The position numbers and the translations under genes are program-made. Below the pieces are notes generated by a model. That model had not been told where the DNA came from, searched no databases, and saw only the letters and a list, made by a program, of their open reading frames with translations. A DNA stretch of 64,000 nt. Origin: Butyricimonas synergistica DSM 23225 (GTDB lineage: Bacteria; Bacteroidota; Bacteroidia; Bacteroidales; Marinifilaceae). This document shows positions 50,711 to 59,857 of this stretch, one piece after another. The stretch lies in assembly GCF_000379665.1 (NCBI RefSeq), contig NZ_KB903360.1:498175-562174 (forward strand), written 5' to 3'. Numbering within the stretch: the stretch's first letter is position 1; every line of letters begins with the position of its first letter.

Positions 50711-51811
50711 TTACTTCTCGTGACGGTTCATGATGTCTGTTTGGCGATCTATTGAAGCCTGGTGAATGGCTTTGAATACCCGTTCCACGAGTTCCACGGG
50801 GAGATTATTTTTGCGGGCTTCGTCTATGACCCGGGAAAGAATGTTTTCCCAGCGGTCGGGTTGGAGGATGGTAATGTTGTTTTGTTTTTTATAATGACCG
50901 ATCTCTTCGATGATCTTCATGCGATGGGTCAGGGCTTCCAGGATGGAGTTGTCGAGGGTATCGATTTTCTCCCGGAGTTCCTCGATAATTAAATGATTGG
51001 AGGAGTTGTTCGGGTGAGCATCCCGAATGATAAGTTGCTTTAAAATGTTATTTAATTGCTGTGGCGTAATTTGCTGAGCGGCATCGCTTAGCGCACAATC
51101 CGGTTGGATATGGGATTCGATGATTAACCCGTCGAAACCTAGATCCATGGCTTTTTGGGATATTTCCTGTATGTATTCCCGGTGCCCGCTAATGTGACTA
51201 GGGTCACAAAACAGGGGAAGTTGTTTGATGCGTCGCTTTAATTCGATGGGGATTTGCCATTGTGGTGTATTGCGATAGCGGTTGCTGTTATAAGAAGAAA
51301 ATCCCCGGTGTATAGCTCCTAGTTTTTTTATCCCGCATATATAAAGGCGCTCGAAAGCTCCCACCCAAAGTTCGATGTCGGGGTTAACGGGATTCTTTAC
51401 TAAAACAGGGATATCGACTCCCTTGAGAGCTTCGGCTATTTCTTGAACAACAAAAGGGTTGGCAGTGGAACGGGCTCCGATCCAGAGCATATCGATTCCT
51501 TGTTTCAAGGCAGCTTCCACGTGATGGGCATTGGCGACTTCCGTGGCGACTTTTAGTCCTAATGTCTTTTGAATGTACTGTAACCAAGGTAACCCTTTTT
51601 CGCCGACTCCCTCGAAGCAATTGGGACGGGTACGGGGTTTCCAGATTCCGGCTCGCAGAACTTCTATACCGTTATTTTTGAGAAGAGTAGCTGTATTGGA
51701 AAGTTGTTCTTCACTTTCAGCACTACAAGGTCCCGCGATGACTAGTGGGCGCTGTAATCGCGAGAAGAGGTTCCACTCCGAACAAGGTTGAATATCCAGT
51801 TGACAAGCCAT
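50711..51811 (-). CDS. aroF: Bifunctional DAHP synthase (type I-beta) / chorismate mutase
   Basis: The 366-residue enzyme has an N-terminal DAHP synthase domain (about 1-265; IAGPCSAES, RAGIWKPRTRPNCFEGVG, PLFCDPSHISGHR), which condenses erythrose-4-phosphate and phosphoenolpyruvate. The C-terminal AroQ-type chorismate mutase domain (about 275-366; ELREKIDTLDNSILEALTHRM) is typical of the Bacteroidetes fusion. It serves aromatic amino acid synthesis. The gene is minus strand, convergent with the accessory locus and divergent from the AAA ATPase. The -7 element TACCTTTG at 51839-51846 is its likely promoter. Confidence 0.95.
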   Translation of the reverse strand: MACQLDIQPCSEWNLFSRLQRPLVIAGPCSAESEEQLSNTATLLKNNGIEVLRAGIWKPRTRPNCFEGVGEKGLPWLQYIQKTLGLKVATEVANAHHVEAALKQGIDMLWIGARSTANPFVVQEIAEALKGVDIPVLVKNPVNPDIELWVGAFERLYICGIKKLGAIHRGFSSYNSNRYRNTPQWQIPIELKRRIKQLPLFCDPSHISGHREYIQEISQKAMDLGFDGLIIESHIQPDCALSDAAQQITPQQLNNILKQLIIRDAHPNNSSNHLIIEELREKIDTLDNSILEALTHRMKIIEEIGHYKKQNNITILQPDRWENILSRVIDEARKNNLPVELVERVFKAIHQASIDRQTDIMNRHEK

Positions 51812-51838
51812 TTTGATCTTTTTCTCTGTTTACGAGTC

Positions 51839-51846
51839 CAAAGGTA
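51839..51846 (-). promoter_or_regulatory. Bacteroidales -7 element for aroF
   Basis: TACCTTTG on the minus strand matches TAnnTTTG and lies 28 bases before the aroF ATG at 51811. Confidence 0.5.
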
Positions 51847-51900
51847 TTCTTTTCTTTTAAAAGGAAGGAGAAAAACGGGATTTGTTTGATTGTAAAACTT

Positions 51901-51959
51901 GTTTTATATTTGCATTACGCATTTTGCATAACGCAAAATGCGTAATGCAAATATAAAAC
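51901..51959. repeat. 27-bp perfect palindrome over an AAA ATPase promoter
   Basis: Arms 51901-51927 and 51933-51959 are exact reverse complements with a 5-base centre. Inside are TTGCATTACGCA and TTGCATAACGCA as near-identical direct repeats (51910-51921 and 51925-51936). TATATTTG lies on both strands (51905-51912 plus, 51948-51955 minus), so the palindrome is also a symmetrical pair of -7 elements. It ends 8 bases before the ATG at 51968. Confidence 0.85.
51905..51912 (+). promoter_or_regulatory. Bacteroidales -7 element for the second AAA ATPase
   Basis: TATATTTG is a full TAnnTTTG match inside the left arm of the palindrome. The expected transcript would start near 51919, about 49 bases before the ATG. 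Confidence 0.5.
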
Positions 51960-51967
51960 CAAAAACT

Positions 51968-53089
51968 ATGGAGAATGTAAAGAATCCATTTTTAGTGACG
52001 GGTTACTTGTCCCCGGAATATTTTTGTGACCGGGAAAAAGAAACAGAGAGAATAATCTCGGCTATGGATAACAATCGGAATATTACGTTATTGTCGTTAC
52101 GTAGGATGGGAAAAACCGGATTGATTAAGAATGTTTTTTACTATTTGAAAAAAGAACGCCCTTTTAGATTGCTTTATGTTGATATTATGGCAACAAACAA
52201 TATGGCGGAACTGGTTCGGGAACTGGGGAATGCTGTGATTCGGGAAGAAAAGGAACGTTCTGCAAATTTTTTGAACAAGTTGATTACCTTTCTTTCTGGA
52301 ATAAGGGCTAAAGTTGTATTTAATGATATTACAGGAATGCCGGAAATCGAGGTTGATTATCGGATGCCCCAGGAGGCAGAAAAGGGATTAGCCGCCTTGT
52401 TTGATTATTTAGAATCTCAAAAAGTAAAATATGTTGTCGCGATAGATGAATTCCAGCAAATTGTTAATTACGCGGAAAAGAATGTCGAGGCATTATTGCG
52501 GAGTAGTGTGCAGCAATTGACGAACGTGAATTTTATATTTTCAGGGAGTAATAAACATTTATTGATGTCCATGTTTAGTGATTATGGACGCCCTTTTTAT
52601 CAAAGTAGCGATTTTATGTTTCTTGATCGGCTGGATCAAGAAGTTTATGCCGATTTTATTTTAAAACAATTTGTTCGGTTCCGGCGGACAATAGATAAGG
52701 AACTCGTTTTGGAAGTATTGCGGAATTACGATACGTACACGTTTTATACTCAATTCATGTTTAATCGTATTTTTGAAACAGGTGTGAACAATATTACCCG
52801 GGATTTGGTTGAGCACGTGAAGGAGAATATTATGCTGGAACGTGAGTATGTATATTATAATTATAGAAATCTGTTGACGGATAATCAATTTAACCTGCTG
52901 AGAGCTTTGGCGAAAGAAAATGGTTTCGAGAAATATATGTCGAAGGATTTCCTCGCGAAATATAAACTGGGGCAAGCCAGTTCGGTTCAACGATCAATAA
53001 AGGCTTTGCTGGATAAAGAAATGATTTACGAAGAAAAAGGGTGTTATAAAGTATATGATGTCTTTTTTTCAAAGTGGCTGTCGGTGTAA
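51968..53089 (+). CDS. AAA ATPase with C-terminal winged-helix region
   Basis: The 373-residue ATPase belongs to the archaeal-type AAA family expanded in Bacteroidetes. Visible are the Walker A-like SLRRMGKTG (about residues 43-51), Walker B VVAIDEFQQI (Asp160-Glu161), a sensor strand FIFSGSNKH, and a C-terminal region (about 300-373) that looks like a winged helix (ASSVQRSIKALLDKEMIYEE). It lacks the nuclease-like tail of the paralogue at 522. ATG at 51968 is used because the in-frame ATG at 51938 lies inside the palindrome. Function is unknown; the winged helix and the palindrome leave autoregulation open. Confidence 0.8.
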   Translation: MENVKNPFLVTGYLSPEYFCDREKETERIISAMDNNRNITLLSLRRMGKTGLIKNVFYYLKKERPFRLLYVDIMATNNMAELVRELGNAVIREEKERSANFLNKLITFLSGIRAKVVFNDITGMPEIEVDYRMPQEAEKGLAALFDYLESQKVKYVVAIDEFQQIVNYAEKNVEALLRSSVQQLTNVNFIFSGSNKHLLMSMFSDYGRPFYQSSDFMFLDRLDQEVYADFILKQFVRFRRTIDKELVLEVLRNYDTYTFYTQFMFNRIFETGVNNITRDLVEHVKENIMLEREYVYYNYRNLLTDNQFNLLRALAKENGFEKYMSKDFLAKYKLGQASSVQRSIKALLDKEMIYEEKGCYKVYDVFFSKWLSV

Positions 53090-53100
53090 AAGAAAAAGTC

Positions 53101-53108
53101 TAACTTTG
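53101..53108 (+). promoter_or_regulatory. Bacteroidales -7 element for polA
   Basis: TAACTTTG matches TAnnTTTG and lies 23 bases before the polA ATG, directly after the stop of the AAA ATPase gene. No clear -33 element. Confidence 0.45.
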
Positions 53109-53131
53109 TAGGAATAATTTGAAAAGGAAAG

Positions 53132-55834
53132 ATGATGACTAACGAGGAGAAAAAACTGTATTTGCTGGATGCTTACGCTTTGATTTACCGTTCGTATTAC
53201 GCGTTTATCAACAATCCCCGGATCACGACCACGGGAATAAATACGTCGGCGACTTTTGGCTTTTTTAATTTTTTACTGGAGATTATAGAGTTGGAGAAAC
53301 CGTCGCATCTGGCTGTCGTTTTTGACCCGGAAGGTCCGACGTTCCGGCACGTGATGTTCCCGCAGTACAAGGCGCAACGTCCTCCTATGCCGGAGGATTT
53401 GAAGAAATCTATTCCTTATATCAAAAAGATTATCGAGGGGTTAGGAATTACTGCCATTACGGTAGATGGTTTCGAGGCGGATGACGTGGTGGGGACTTTG
53501 GCAAAGCGGGGAGAGAAAGAAGGTTTTCAAGTATATATGATTACCCCGGACAAGGATTACGCCCAACTGGTGAGCGATAAGGTGTTTATGTACAAACCGG
53601 GACGTGCCGGCAACAAGTCGGAGGTGTGGGGAATCCCGGAAGTGCTCGATCATTTCGGAATAGAGCGGGTGGAACAGGTAATCGATATACTTGGGTTGAT
53701 GGGCGACACGGCGGATAACGTGCCGGGATGTGCCGGGATTGGACCGAAAAGTGCGGCAGCTTTGATTTATAAATACGGGAGTATTGAAGGCATATATCAA
53801 CATATAGAGGATCTGAAGGGAAAGCAGAAAGAGCGTTTGCTGTGTTGTCAGAATACCGTGTTTTTGTCAAAAGAGTTGGTCACGATCAACACGGAAGTAC
53901 CCACGGACGTGAATGTGGTTGATTTATCTTTGGGAGAGATAAAGGATGATGTATTGAAACCGCTTTTCGATGAATTGGAATTATTCTCTTTGGCAAAGCG
54001 GGTATTCGCGATAGAACATGACGAACAGGTGGCGGATACAATACATCCCGAAGAGGTGAATTATCAGGAATTGACGACCGGGGAGGAGCGACAAGAGTTG
54101 TTGGAGGTTTTGAAAAAAGCCCCGGAGTTCGTGTTGAACGCTATTTTCGGGGATGGGACGATTTATAATTCTTACCCGGATTACCTGTGTTTCTCGGTAG
54201 CTTCCAATAGCGCTTGTTATTTTCGGCTTCCTGCGGCAAAAGGGGAGGCAGAACAGATGATACGGTTGTTTGCCCCCGTTTTTGAGGATGAGAAAAAAGT
54301 TCTGATTTCCAATGATGTGAAAGATGATATGATTTGGTTGAGAAGAGCGGGAATCGAGATAAAAAACCGGATTTTTGATATTAAGATCGCACACTACGTG
54401 TTGCAACCGGACAGTTCGCACGAATTAGAGCGGGTAGCGTTGGAGTTGTTGAACTATCGTTTGATAAAAGGGGATAATACTGAAAATCCGCAACTGTCTT
54501 TATTCTCGGAAGAGGAGGGTAAAAAAGAGAAGGATTATGCCGAGCGGACGGATATTCTTTTCCGCCTGAAAGGGAAGTTGGAGAGTGCTTTAAAGGATGT
54601 CGGGCTCTATAAATTGTTTGAAGAGTTAGAGATGCCTCTTGTCGCGGTTTTGGCAGATATGGAGTACGAGGGGGTATCCATCGACAAAGAAGCGTTGAAA
54701 GCATTGTCGGAAGAGTTGAAAGGAAAAATAGCCGAGGAGGAAAAGATTATTTACGAGATAGCGGGGAAAGAATTTAATATCAGTTCCCCGAAACAGCTTG
54801 GGGAGATTTTGTTTGACCAAATGAATATTGACCCGGGAAATAAAAAGACAAAAACCGGACAGTATAGCACTTCCGAGCAAGTACTCTCGAAACTGGAAGA
54901 AGCGCATCCTATCGTGGGGCATATCTTGAATTATCGCGGGTTGAAAAAATTGTTGACCACTTATGCCGAGGCTTTACCGACTTATATCGATTCTGGAACC
55001 GGAAAGATTCACACGCATTTCAACCAGGCGGAAGCTGCCACGGGGAGGTTGAGCAGTTTGAATCCGAATTTGCAGAATATCCCGATCCGGACGGAAGAAG
55101 GGCGGAATATCCGGAAGGCTTTTATCACGGGTGATCCGGACTATGGCTTTTTCTCTGCCGATTATTCCCAGGTGGAATTGAGGTTAATGGCTCATTTAAG
55201 CGGTGCACCCGGTTTGATTGATGCATTCCTGAACGGTGAGGACATACACGCGGAAACTGCTTCAAAAATATACCATGTGCCCTTGGATGAAGTCACTCCC
55301 GAGATGAGGAGAAGGGCGAAAACCGCTAATTTCGGGATTATCTATGGGATTTCAGCCTGGGGATTGGCTGAACGATTGAAAATTTCCCGTAAAGAGGGTA
55401 AGGAACTGATCGACGGATATTTTAATTTATACCCGGGAGTGAAACGCTATATGGAGGAGTCCGTGGAAAAAGCTCGGAAACAAGGATACGTGGAAACTAT
55501 CATGGGACGTCGCCGTTATTTGAGGGATATCAATTCAAGAAATGCCGTGGTTCGAGGTGTGGCGGAAAGAAATGCCGTAAATGCCCCGATACAAGGCTCT
55601 GCTGCGGATATAATCAAGAAGGCGATGATTTGTATCCATCAAAAAATTAAAGAACGGGGACTGCGTTCCAAGATGATATTGCAGGTACATGACGAGTTGA
55701 ATTTTAAATGTCACCACGACGAGATCGAGGAACTGAAGCAGTTGGTCGAGGATTGCATGGAACACGTGGTGAGTTTGGCGGTACCCTTGACGGTCGGTAC
55801 CGGGTACGGTAAAAACTGGTATGAGGCGCATTAA
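53132..55834 (+). CDS. polA: DNA polymerase I
   Basis: PolA fills gaps and removes RNA primers during replication and repair. The 900-residue protein has the 5'-nuclease domain (about 1-290; TPDKDYAQLVSD, GDTADNVPGCAGIGPKSA), a 3'-5' exonuclease-like domain (about 310-500) and the polymerase domain with motif A DYSQVELRLMAHLSG, motif B RRRAKTANFGIIYG and motif C QVHDELNF. The exonuclease motif I (DxE) is replaced by LNAIFGDG, so proofreading is probably lost. ATGs at 53132 and 53135 are both preceded by AAGGAAAG. Confidence 0.96.
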   Translation: MMTNEEKKLYLLDAYALIYRSYYAFINNPRITTTGINTSATFGFFNFLLEIIELEKPSHLAVVFDPEGPTFRHVMFPQYKAQRPPMPEDLKKSIPYIKKIIEGLGITAITVDGFEADDVVGTLAKRGEKEGFQVYMITPDKDYAQLVSDKVFMYKPGRAGNKSEVWGIPEVLDHFGIERVEQVIDILGLMGDTADNVPGCAGIGPKSAAALIYKYGSIEGIYQHIEDLKGKQKERLLCCQNTVFLSKELVTINTEVPTDVNVVDLSLGEIKDDVLKPLFDELELFSLAKRVFAIEHDEQVADTIHPEEVNYQELTTGEERQELLEVLKKAPEFVLNAIFGDGTIYNSYPDYLCFSVASNSACYFRLPAAKGEAEQMIRLFAPVFEDEKKVLISNDVKDDMIWLRRAGIEIKNRIFDIKIAHYVLQPDSSHELERVALELLNYRLIKGDNTENPQLSLFSEEEGKKEKDYAERTDILFRLKGKLESALKDVGLYKLFEELEMPLVAVLADMEYEGVSIDKEALKALSEELKGKIAEEEKIIYEIAGKEFNISSPKQLGEILFDQMNIDPGNKKTKTGQYSTSEQVLSKLEEAHPIVGHILNYRGLKKLLTTYAEALPTYIDSGTGKIHTHFNQAEAATGRLSSLNPNLQNIPIRTEEGRNIRKAFITGDPDYGFFSADYSQVELRLMAHLSGAPGLIDAFLNGEDIHAETASKIYHVPLDEVTPEMRRRAKTANFGIIYGISAWGLAERLKISRKEGKELIDGYFNLYPGVKRYMEESVEKARKQGYVETIMGRRRYLRDINSRNAVVRGVAERNAVNAPIQGSAADIIKKAMICIHQKIKERGLRSKMILQVHDELNFKCHHDEIEELKQLVEDCMEHVVSLAVPLTVGTGYGKNWYEAH

Positions 55835-55860
55835 AAGGTGATTTATAGACGAGAGTAAAT

Positions 55861-56640
55861 ATGTTAGAGGAACAAGTTGTGGACAGTGTGGCGCAGGTGC
55901 GGGATTCGATTTGGTTCCCGGCTTCTTTGGTTGAAGAGGTTTCCCGGATGCCGTTACCGCCTTTGGATACCATCTCGGATTATGTTGGTTTGGTTGAGGG
56001 GACTCCCTTGAAGGGATGGGATATTCATTTTACTTCGGGGATTCTAATCTACATGGTGGTTTTTCTCGTGCTCGTGGCTTGGCTGCGTTTGCAGGGGCGG
56101 GGATTTTTGTTGTCAGTTTATTTTTATTTCTTTAGCCGGAAAAAAGATGCGGCAGTACTGTCGGAGGGGACACGGCAAAATTATGCTTTTATATTTTTAT
56201 CGATTTGCCTCTCTTTTTCGTCTTTGGCGATGGGGATTGCGTTTTTCACGAGTCAGTCTTTCGTTTTTTCAAACGCGTTATTTTATTTTCTGATTATATT
56301 CGGCTATCATATCGTGTACATGGGAGTGGTACGAATATTTGGCTGGACATTTAACAATCGGCATTGTGCTTCGGATGTTATATTAAATTTGCGGGTGAGT
56401 GGTATCGTGTTGGGGCTGTCGATTTCTCCCTTGGTATTGGCATTGTTCTTCGTAACGCCTTCTGCGGTAGGAATGTTGTTTCACGTGATTTTGACCTTGT
56501 TTGTTATTCTTTTGATTTTTAGATTTATAAGATTGATTAAAATATTATATGGTTACAAAGTTTCAATTTTGTATATGATTTTGTACCTTTGTGGGCTCGA
56601 AATCGTACCGATACTTGTGTTATACAAGCTATTAGTGTGA
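55861..56640 (+). CDS. DUF4271 integral membrane protein
   Basis: The 259-residue protein has a soluble N-terminal stretch (about 60 residues) and about seven membrane helices. It matches the DUF4271 family, which in Bacteroidetes is regularly encoded just before hemD, as here. Function is unknown. It follows polA by 26 bases and precedes hemD by 36. A possible internal promoter TACCTTTG (56584-56591) near its 3' end could serve hemD. Confidence 0.8.
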   Translation: MLEEQVVDSVAQVRDSIWFPASLVEEVSRMPLPPLDTISDYVGLVEGTPLKGWDIHFTSGILIYMVVFLVLVAWLRLQGRGFLLSVYFYFFSRKKDAAVLSEGTRQNYAFIFLSICLSFSSLAMGIAFFTSQSFVFSNALFYFLIIFGYHIVYMGVVRIFGWTFNNRHCASDVILNLRVSGIVLGLSISPLVLALFFVTPSAVGMLFHVILTLFVILLIFRFIRLIKILYGYKVSILYMILYLCGLEIVPILVLYKLLV

Positions 56641-56676
56641 TTGAGATAATGTGGTTAAATTTAAAAACAGAAAGTC

Positions 56677-57441
56677 TTGAAAATTAAGAAGATATTAGTT
56701 TCGCAGCCCAAGCCGACGACAGAGAAGTCCCCGTATTTTGATCTGGCTGAAGAACTTGGTTTGAAATTAGAGTTCAAGTCATTTATTAAGGTGGAAGGTG
56801 TTACGGCAAAAGAATTCCGTCAAGAAAGAATCAATATATTGGATTTTACCGGGATCGTTTTCACGAGTCGTACAGCTATTGATCACTTCTTCCGTATTTG
56901 TACAGAAATGCGGGTAACAGTTCCCGATACAATGAAATATTTCTGTATATCAGAGGCAATAGCATTCTATTTGCAAAAATATATCGTCTATCGTAAACGG
57001 AAAATTTTCTATGGAGACAAGAAAGTAGAGGATATGACAAAAATCTTGTTGAAGCACAAAACCGAAAATTTCTTGGTTCCCGTTTCTGATGTTCACAAGG
57101 AAAATATTCCGGCATTGATGGACGAATTACGCTTAAAATACACGAAAGTAGTATTTTATAGAACGGTGGCAAATGAAGTGGCAAAAGAAATTCCGGATTT
57201 GAAGGAATTTGATATTATCGCATTTTACACGCCTGCCGGAATCAAGTCATTGTTCCAGAATTATCCGGACTTCAAGCAAGATACAACAATTATCGCAGCT
57301 TTTGGGGAAGCAACTGCCGAAGCTGCCGTCGAAGCCGGGTTAAGGCTTGATATAAAAGCTCCGACGGAGAAAGCTCCTTCGATGACCATGGCGTTAGAGC
57401 AGTTCATTAAAGCTTTTAATAAAGAGAATAAAGCAAAATAG
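56677..57441 (+). CDS. hemD: Uroporphyrinogen-III synthase
   Basis: HemD closes hydroxymethylbilane to uroporphyrinogen III in tetrapyrrole synthesis. The 254-residue product has the two-lobed HemD pattern, with VFTSRTAIDHFF in lobe 1 and DIIAFYTPAGIKSLFQNYPD plus AFGEATAEAAVEAGL in lobe 2. Sequence conservation in this family is low, but these segments and the context (DUF4271-hemD-rnpA) agree. The start is TTG at 56677; no in-frame ATG occurs before about residue 78. A terminator at 57448-57474 follows. Confidence 0.88.
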   Translation: MKIKKILVSQPKPTTEKSPYFDLAEELGLKLEFKSFIKVEGVTAKEFRQERINILDFTGIVFTSRTAIDHFFRICTEMRVTVPDTMKYFCISEAIAFYLQKYIVYRKRKIFYGDKKVEDMTKILLKHKTENFLVPVSDVHKENIPALMDELRLKYTKVVFYRTVANEVAKEIPDLKEFDIIAFYTPAGIKSLFQNYPDFKQDTTIIAAFGEATAEAAVEAGLRLDIKAPTEKAPSMTMALEQFIKAFNKENKAK

Positions 57442-57447
57442 AAAGGG

Positions 57448-57474
57448 ATGGACATCAGACGATGTCCATTTTCT
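57448..57474 (+). terminator. Terminator after hemD
   Basis: A perfect 9-bp stem (ATGGACATC 57448-57456 / GATGTCCAT 57461-57469) is followed by a short T-rich run. An in-frame ATG for rnpA lies in the right arm and is rejected as a start. Confidence 0.75.
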
Positions 57475-57494
57475 TTGTATGTTTGTATTCAGAT

Positions 57495-57920
57495 ATGGAA
57501 GAAACGATTGAATACACGTTTAGTAAAGAGGAACGCTTGTGTCGTAAAGGCAGTTTCGAGGAATTGATAGCCTCGGGGCAAAGTTTCGTGAGCTACCCCC
57601 TGCGAGTGGTATTTCGTTTTTATCCAAGAGGAGAAAAAGATGCCCCGGCTCGTGTCGCGATAAGTGTTTCCAAGAAGCGTTTCAAGCGGGCGGTGAAACG
57701 CAACCGGGTGAAACGGTTGGTTCGGGAGGGGTACCGGTTGAACAAACATACTTTGTATACCGCTATTCCGGAAGATAAAACAATGGATATCTTGTTTATA
57801 TACTTGCAAGATAATATCTTTGAATTTCAGAAAATAGAAAAAGCGATTACCGGTGCTATTAAAAAACTTATGGTCTATATTGAAAAAGATACTGGTGGGG
57901 ATATTGCTGATTCCCATTAA
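57495..57920 (+). CDS. rnpA: Ribonuclease P protein component
   Basis: RnpA is the protein cofactor of RNase P, which trims the 5' leader of tRNA precursors. The 141-residue product has the family signature [18 protein letters not shown] (about residues 66-83) preceded by [13 protein letters not shown]. The ATG at 57495 is chosen because the longer frame starts inside the hemD terminator stem. It overlaps yidD by about 68 bases, the arrangement seen in many bacteria, where rpmH-rnpA-yidD form a cluster. rpmH is not adjacent here. Confidence 0.94.
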   Translation: MEETIEYTFSKEERLCRKGSFEELIASGQSFVSYPLRVVFRFYPRGEKDAPARVAISVSKKRFKRAVKRNRVKRLVREGYRLNKHTLYTAIPEDKTMDILFIYLQDNIFEFQKIEKAITGAIKKLMVYIEKDTGGDIADSH

Positions 57921-58101
57921 ATTTTATCAGCTTTGCATCTCCCCCTGGACGCCCCCGAGTTGCCGTTACACCCCGACGTGTTCGCAATATGCCGTGGAGG
58001 CGTTACGAAAGCATGGACCTATAAAAGGATTGTACTTGGCGATTAAACGGATATGTTCCTGCCACCCGTGGGGAGGTTCGGGATACGATCCGGTGCCTTG
58101 A
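57853..58101 (+). CDS. yidD: Membrane protein insertion efficiency factor YidD
   Basis: YidD helps insert proteins with YidC at the inner membrane. The product is at most 82 residues, with the family core [20 protein letters not shown] (about residues 30-49), an amphipathic N-terminus and the C-terminal [13 protein letters not shown]. The start is uncertain: GTG at 57853 gives 82 residues and TTG at 57880 gives 73; both lie inside rnpA. The cysteines typical of the family are present. Confidence 0.93.
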   Translation: MLLKNLWSILKKILVGILLIPIKFYQLCISPWTPPSCRYTPTCSQYAVEALRKHGPIKGLYLAIKRICSCHPWGGSGYDPVP

Positions 58102-58161
58102 AATTTGCTATTTTGGCGGATATGTACTATTTTCGCTAGATTTTGATATTAAAATAAGGTT

Positions 58162-59811
58162 ATGAGAAAAAATACACGCATTATTATTTTCATCTCGGGA
58201 GTGTTATTATTAGCTTTCGGGGCGTTAAGTTTGAAGGAAGATGACAAGAGATTCCAGATAAGCAAAGGGTTGGATATTTTTGCTACGCTTTTTAGGGATG
58301 TAAATCTTTTTTACGTGGATGATGTCCAGCCGGAGAAGATGGTGAAAGACGGAATCGATGCCATGTTGAAAAAATTGGATCCTTACACGGAGTTTTATCC
58401 CGAATCCCGGATGGATGAATTCAAGATGATGACCACGGGAGAATATGCCGGAATCGGTTCGATCATCGGGGTAAAAGGGGATTACGTGGTGATTCGTGAG
58501 CCGTATCGGAACTCTCCTTCCAATAAAGCTGGGTTGTTGCCCGGTGATTTGATTTTAGAGATTGACGGGGAGAATATGAAAGGCAAGACCGTTGAATACG
58601 TGAGTTCCCGTTTGAAGGGGCAACCGGGTAAAGAGGTCGTGTTGAAAGTACAACGTATCGGGGAAGACAAGCCCATGGAGAAACGGGTATTGCGTGAAAT
58701 CGTGCAAATGCCGAGTGTGCCTTATCATGGGATGTTGAATGATCAGACCGGATATATTTATTTTACCAGTTTCACGGACAAGTCTGCCGACGACGTGCGA
58801 AAAGCGATTATGGAGTTGAAGAATAAAGGGGCACAATCATTGATACTTGATCTTCGTGGAAACGGTGGCGGATTGCTCGATCAGGCGGTTGAGATAGCCA
58901 GTTTCTTTTTGCCGAGAGGTTCTTTGATCGTGAGTACCAAGGGGAAGATGAAGCAATGGGATAAGGAATACAAGACAACTAAAAATCCGTTGTTGCCGGA
59001 TATGAAGCTTACCGTGTTGATCGACCGTGCTTCTGCTTCTGCTGCCGAAATTTTATCCGGTGCTTTGCAGGATTATGACCGTGCCGTTGTTTTGGGAGAG
59101 CGTTCTTTCGGGAAAGGATTGGTTCAGACGACTCGTGATTTGGTGTACAACACGAAATTGAAGGTTACTACGGCAAAATATTATATCCCCAGCGGACGTT
59201 GTATCCAAGCCGTAGACTACACGCATCGCAACCCGGACGGGAGTGTGGGAGTGATACCCGATTCATTAATCAAACCGTTCAAGACGCAAGCCGGGCGTAC
59301 TGTATATGACGGAGGAGGAATCACGCCGGACATCAAGATCGAACCGGAAAAATATGCACGGGTTTCCCAGGAATTGGTGATGCAGGATATGGTTTTTGAT
59401 TTCGTGAATGAATACGCGGCAAAGCATTCCTCGTTGCCTTCTCCTTCTGAATTCATCTTGACAGATGAACTGTTCAACGAGTTCAAAGCATATTTGAAAA
59501 CGAGGGAGTTCGAGTATGAAACGGCTACTCAGGCAATGTTGGATAAACTGGTAAAGACAGCAAAGGATGAGAAGTATTATGACCAGATATCCAAACAAGT
59601 GGAGCAATTAAAGAAGGATTTGGGACACTCCATCGATCGAGATTTGGACACGTTTAAAGACGAGATTTCGGATATATTGGCGGACCAGTTTATGGAGCGT
59701 TACTATATGCAGGATGGCGTGATAGAATATCATATCCGTAATGATAAGCATATCGCCAAAGCCTTGGAAGTATTGGCTAACGACGAGGAATATCAAAAAA
59801 TATTGAAGTAG
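58162..59811 (+). CDS. C-terminal processing peptidase (S41, CtpA/Prc type)
   Basis: The 549-residue protease has an N-terminal membrane anchor or signal (about residues 7-24), a PDZ domain (about 90-175; YAGIGSIIG, NKAGLLPGDLILEIDG) and the S41 catalytic domain. The Ser/Lys dyad is Ser293 in DRASASAAE and Lys318 in SFGKGLVQ, 25 residues apart as in the family. A C-terminal helical extension (about 420-549) is present. It should cut periplasmic proteins from the C-terminus. It is followed by a perfect 13-bp hairpin that overlaps the tRNA promoter. Confidence 0.94.
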   Translation: MRKNTRIIIFISGVLLLAFGALSLKEDDKRFQISKGLDIFATLFRDVNLFYVDDVQPEKMVKDGIDAMLKKLDPYTEFYPESRMDEFKMMTTGEYAGIGSIIGVKGDYVVIREPYRNSPSNKAGLLPGDLILEIDGENMKGKTVEYVSSRLKGQPGKEVVLKVQRIGEDKPMEKRVLREIVQMPSVPYHGMLNDQTGYIYFTSFTDKSADDVRKAIMELKNKGAQSLILDLRGNGGGLLDQAVEIASFFLPRGSLIVSTKGKMKQWDKEYKTTKNPLLPDMKLTVLIDRASASAAEILSGALQDYDRAVVLGERSFGKGLVQTTRDLVYNTKLKVTTAKYYIPSGRCIQAVDYTHRNPDGSVGVIPDSLIKPFKTQAGRTVYDGGGITPDIKIEPEKYARVSQELVMQDMVFDFVNEYAAKHSSLPSPSEFILTDELFNEFKAYLKTREFEYETATQAMLDKLVKTAKDEKYYDQISKQVEQLKKDLGHSIDRDLDTFKDEISDILADQFMERYYMQDGVIEYHIRNDKHIAKALEVLANDEEYQKILK

Positions 59812-59825
59812 ACGGAAAAAATAGA

Positions 59826-59857
59826 TAGTAGTTTTTTGAAATTCCAAAAAACTACTA
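59826..59857 (+). terminator. Hairpin terminator after the S41 protease gene
   Basis: A perfect 13-bp inverted repeat (59826-59838 / 59845-59857, TAGTAGTTTTTTG and its complement) with a 6-base loop. No long T-tract follows. Its right arm ends inside the -7 element of the tRNA gene promoter. Confidence 0.6.

Noticed and set aside
56584-56591. Internal promoter TACCTTTG for hemD
   Set aside because: Good -7 match inside DUF4271, but no -33 element at 19-21 bases; could be chance in a T-rich coding region.
57478-57485. TATGTTTG as an rnpA promoter
   Set aside because: Matches the -7 consensus, but the transcript would start within about 3 bases of the ATG and no -33 element is evident.
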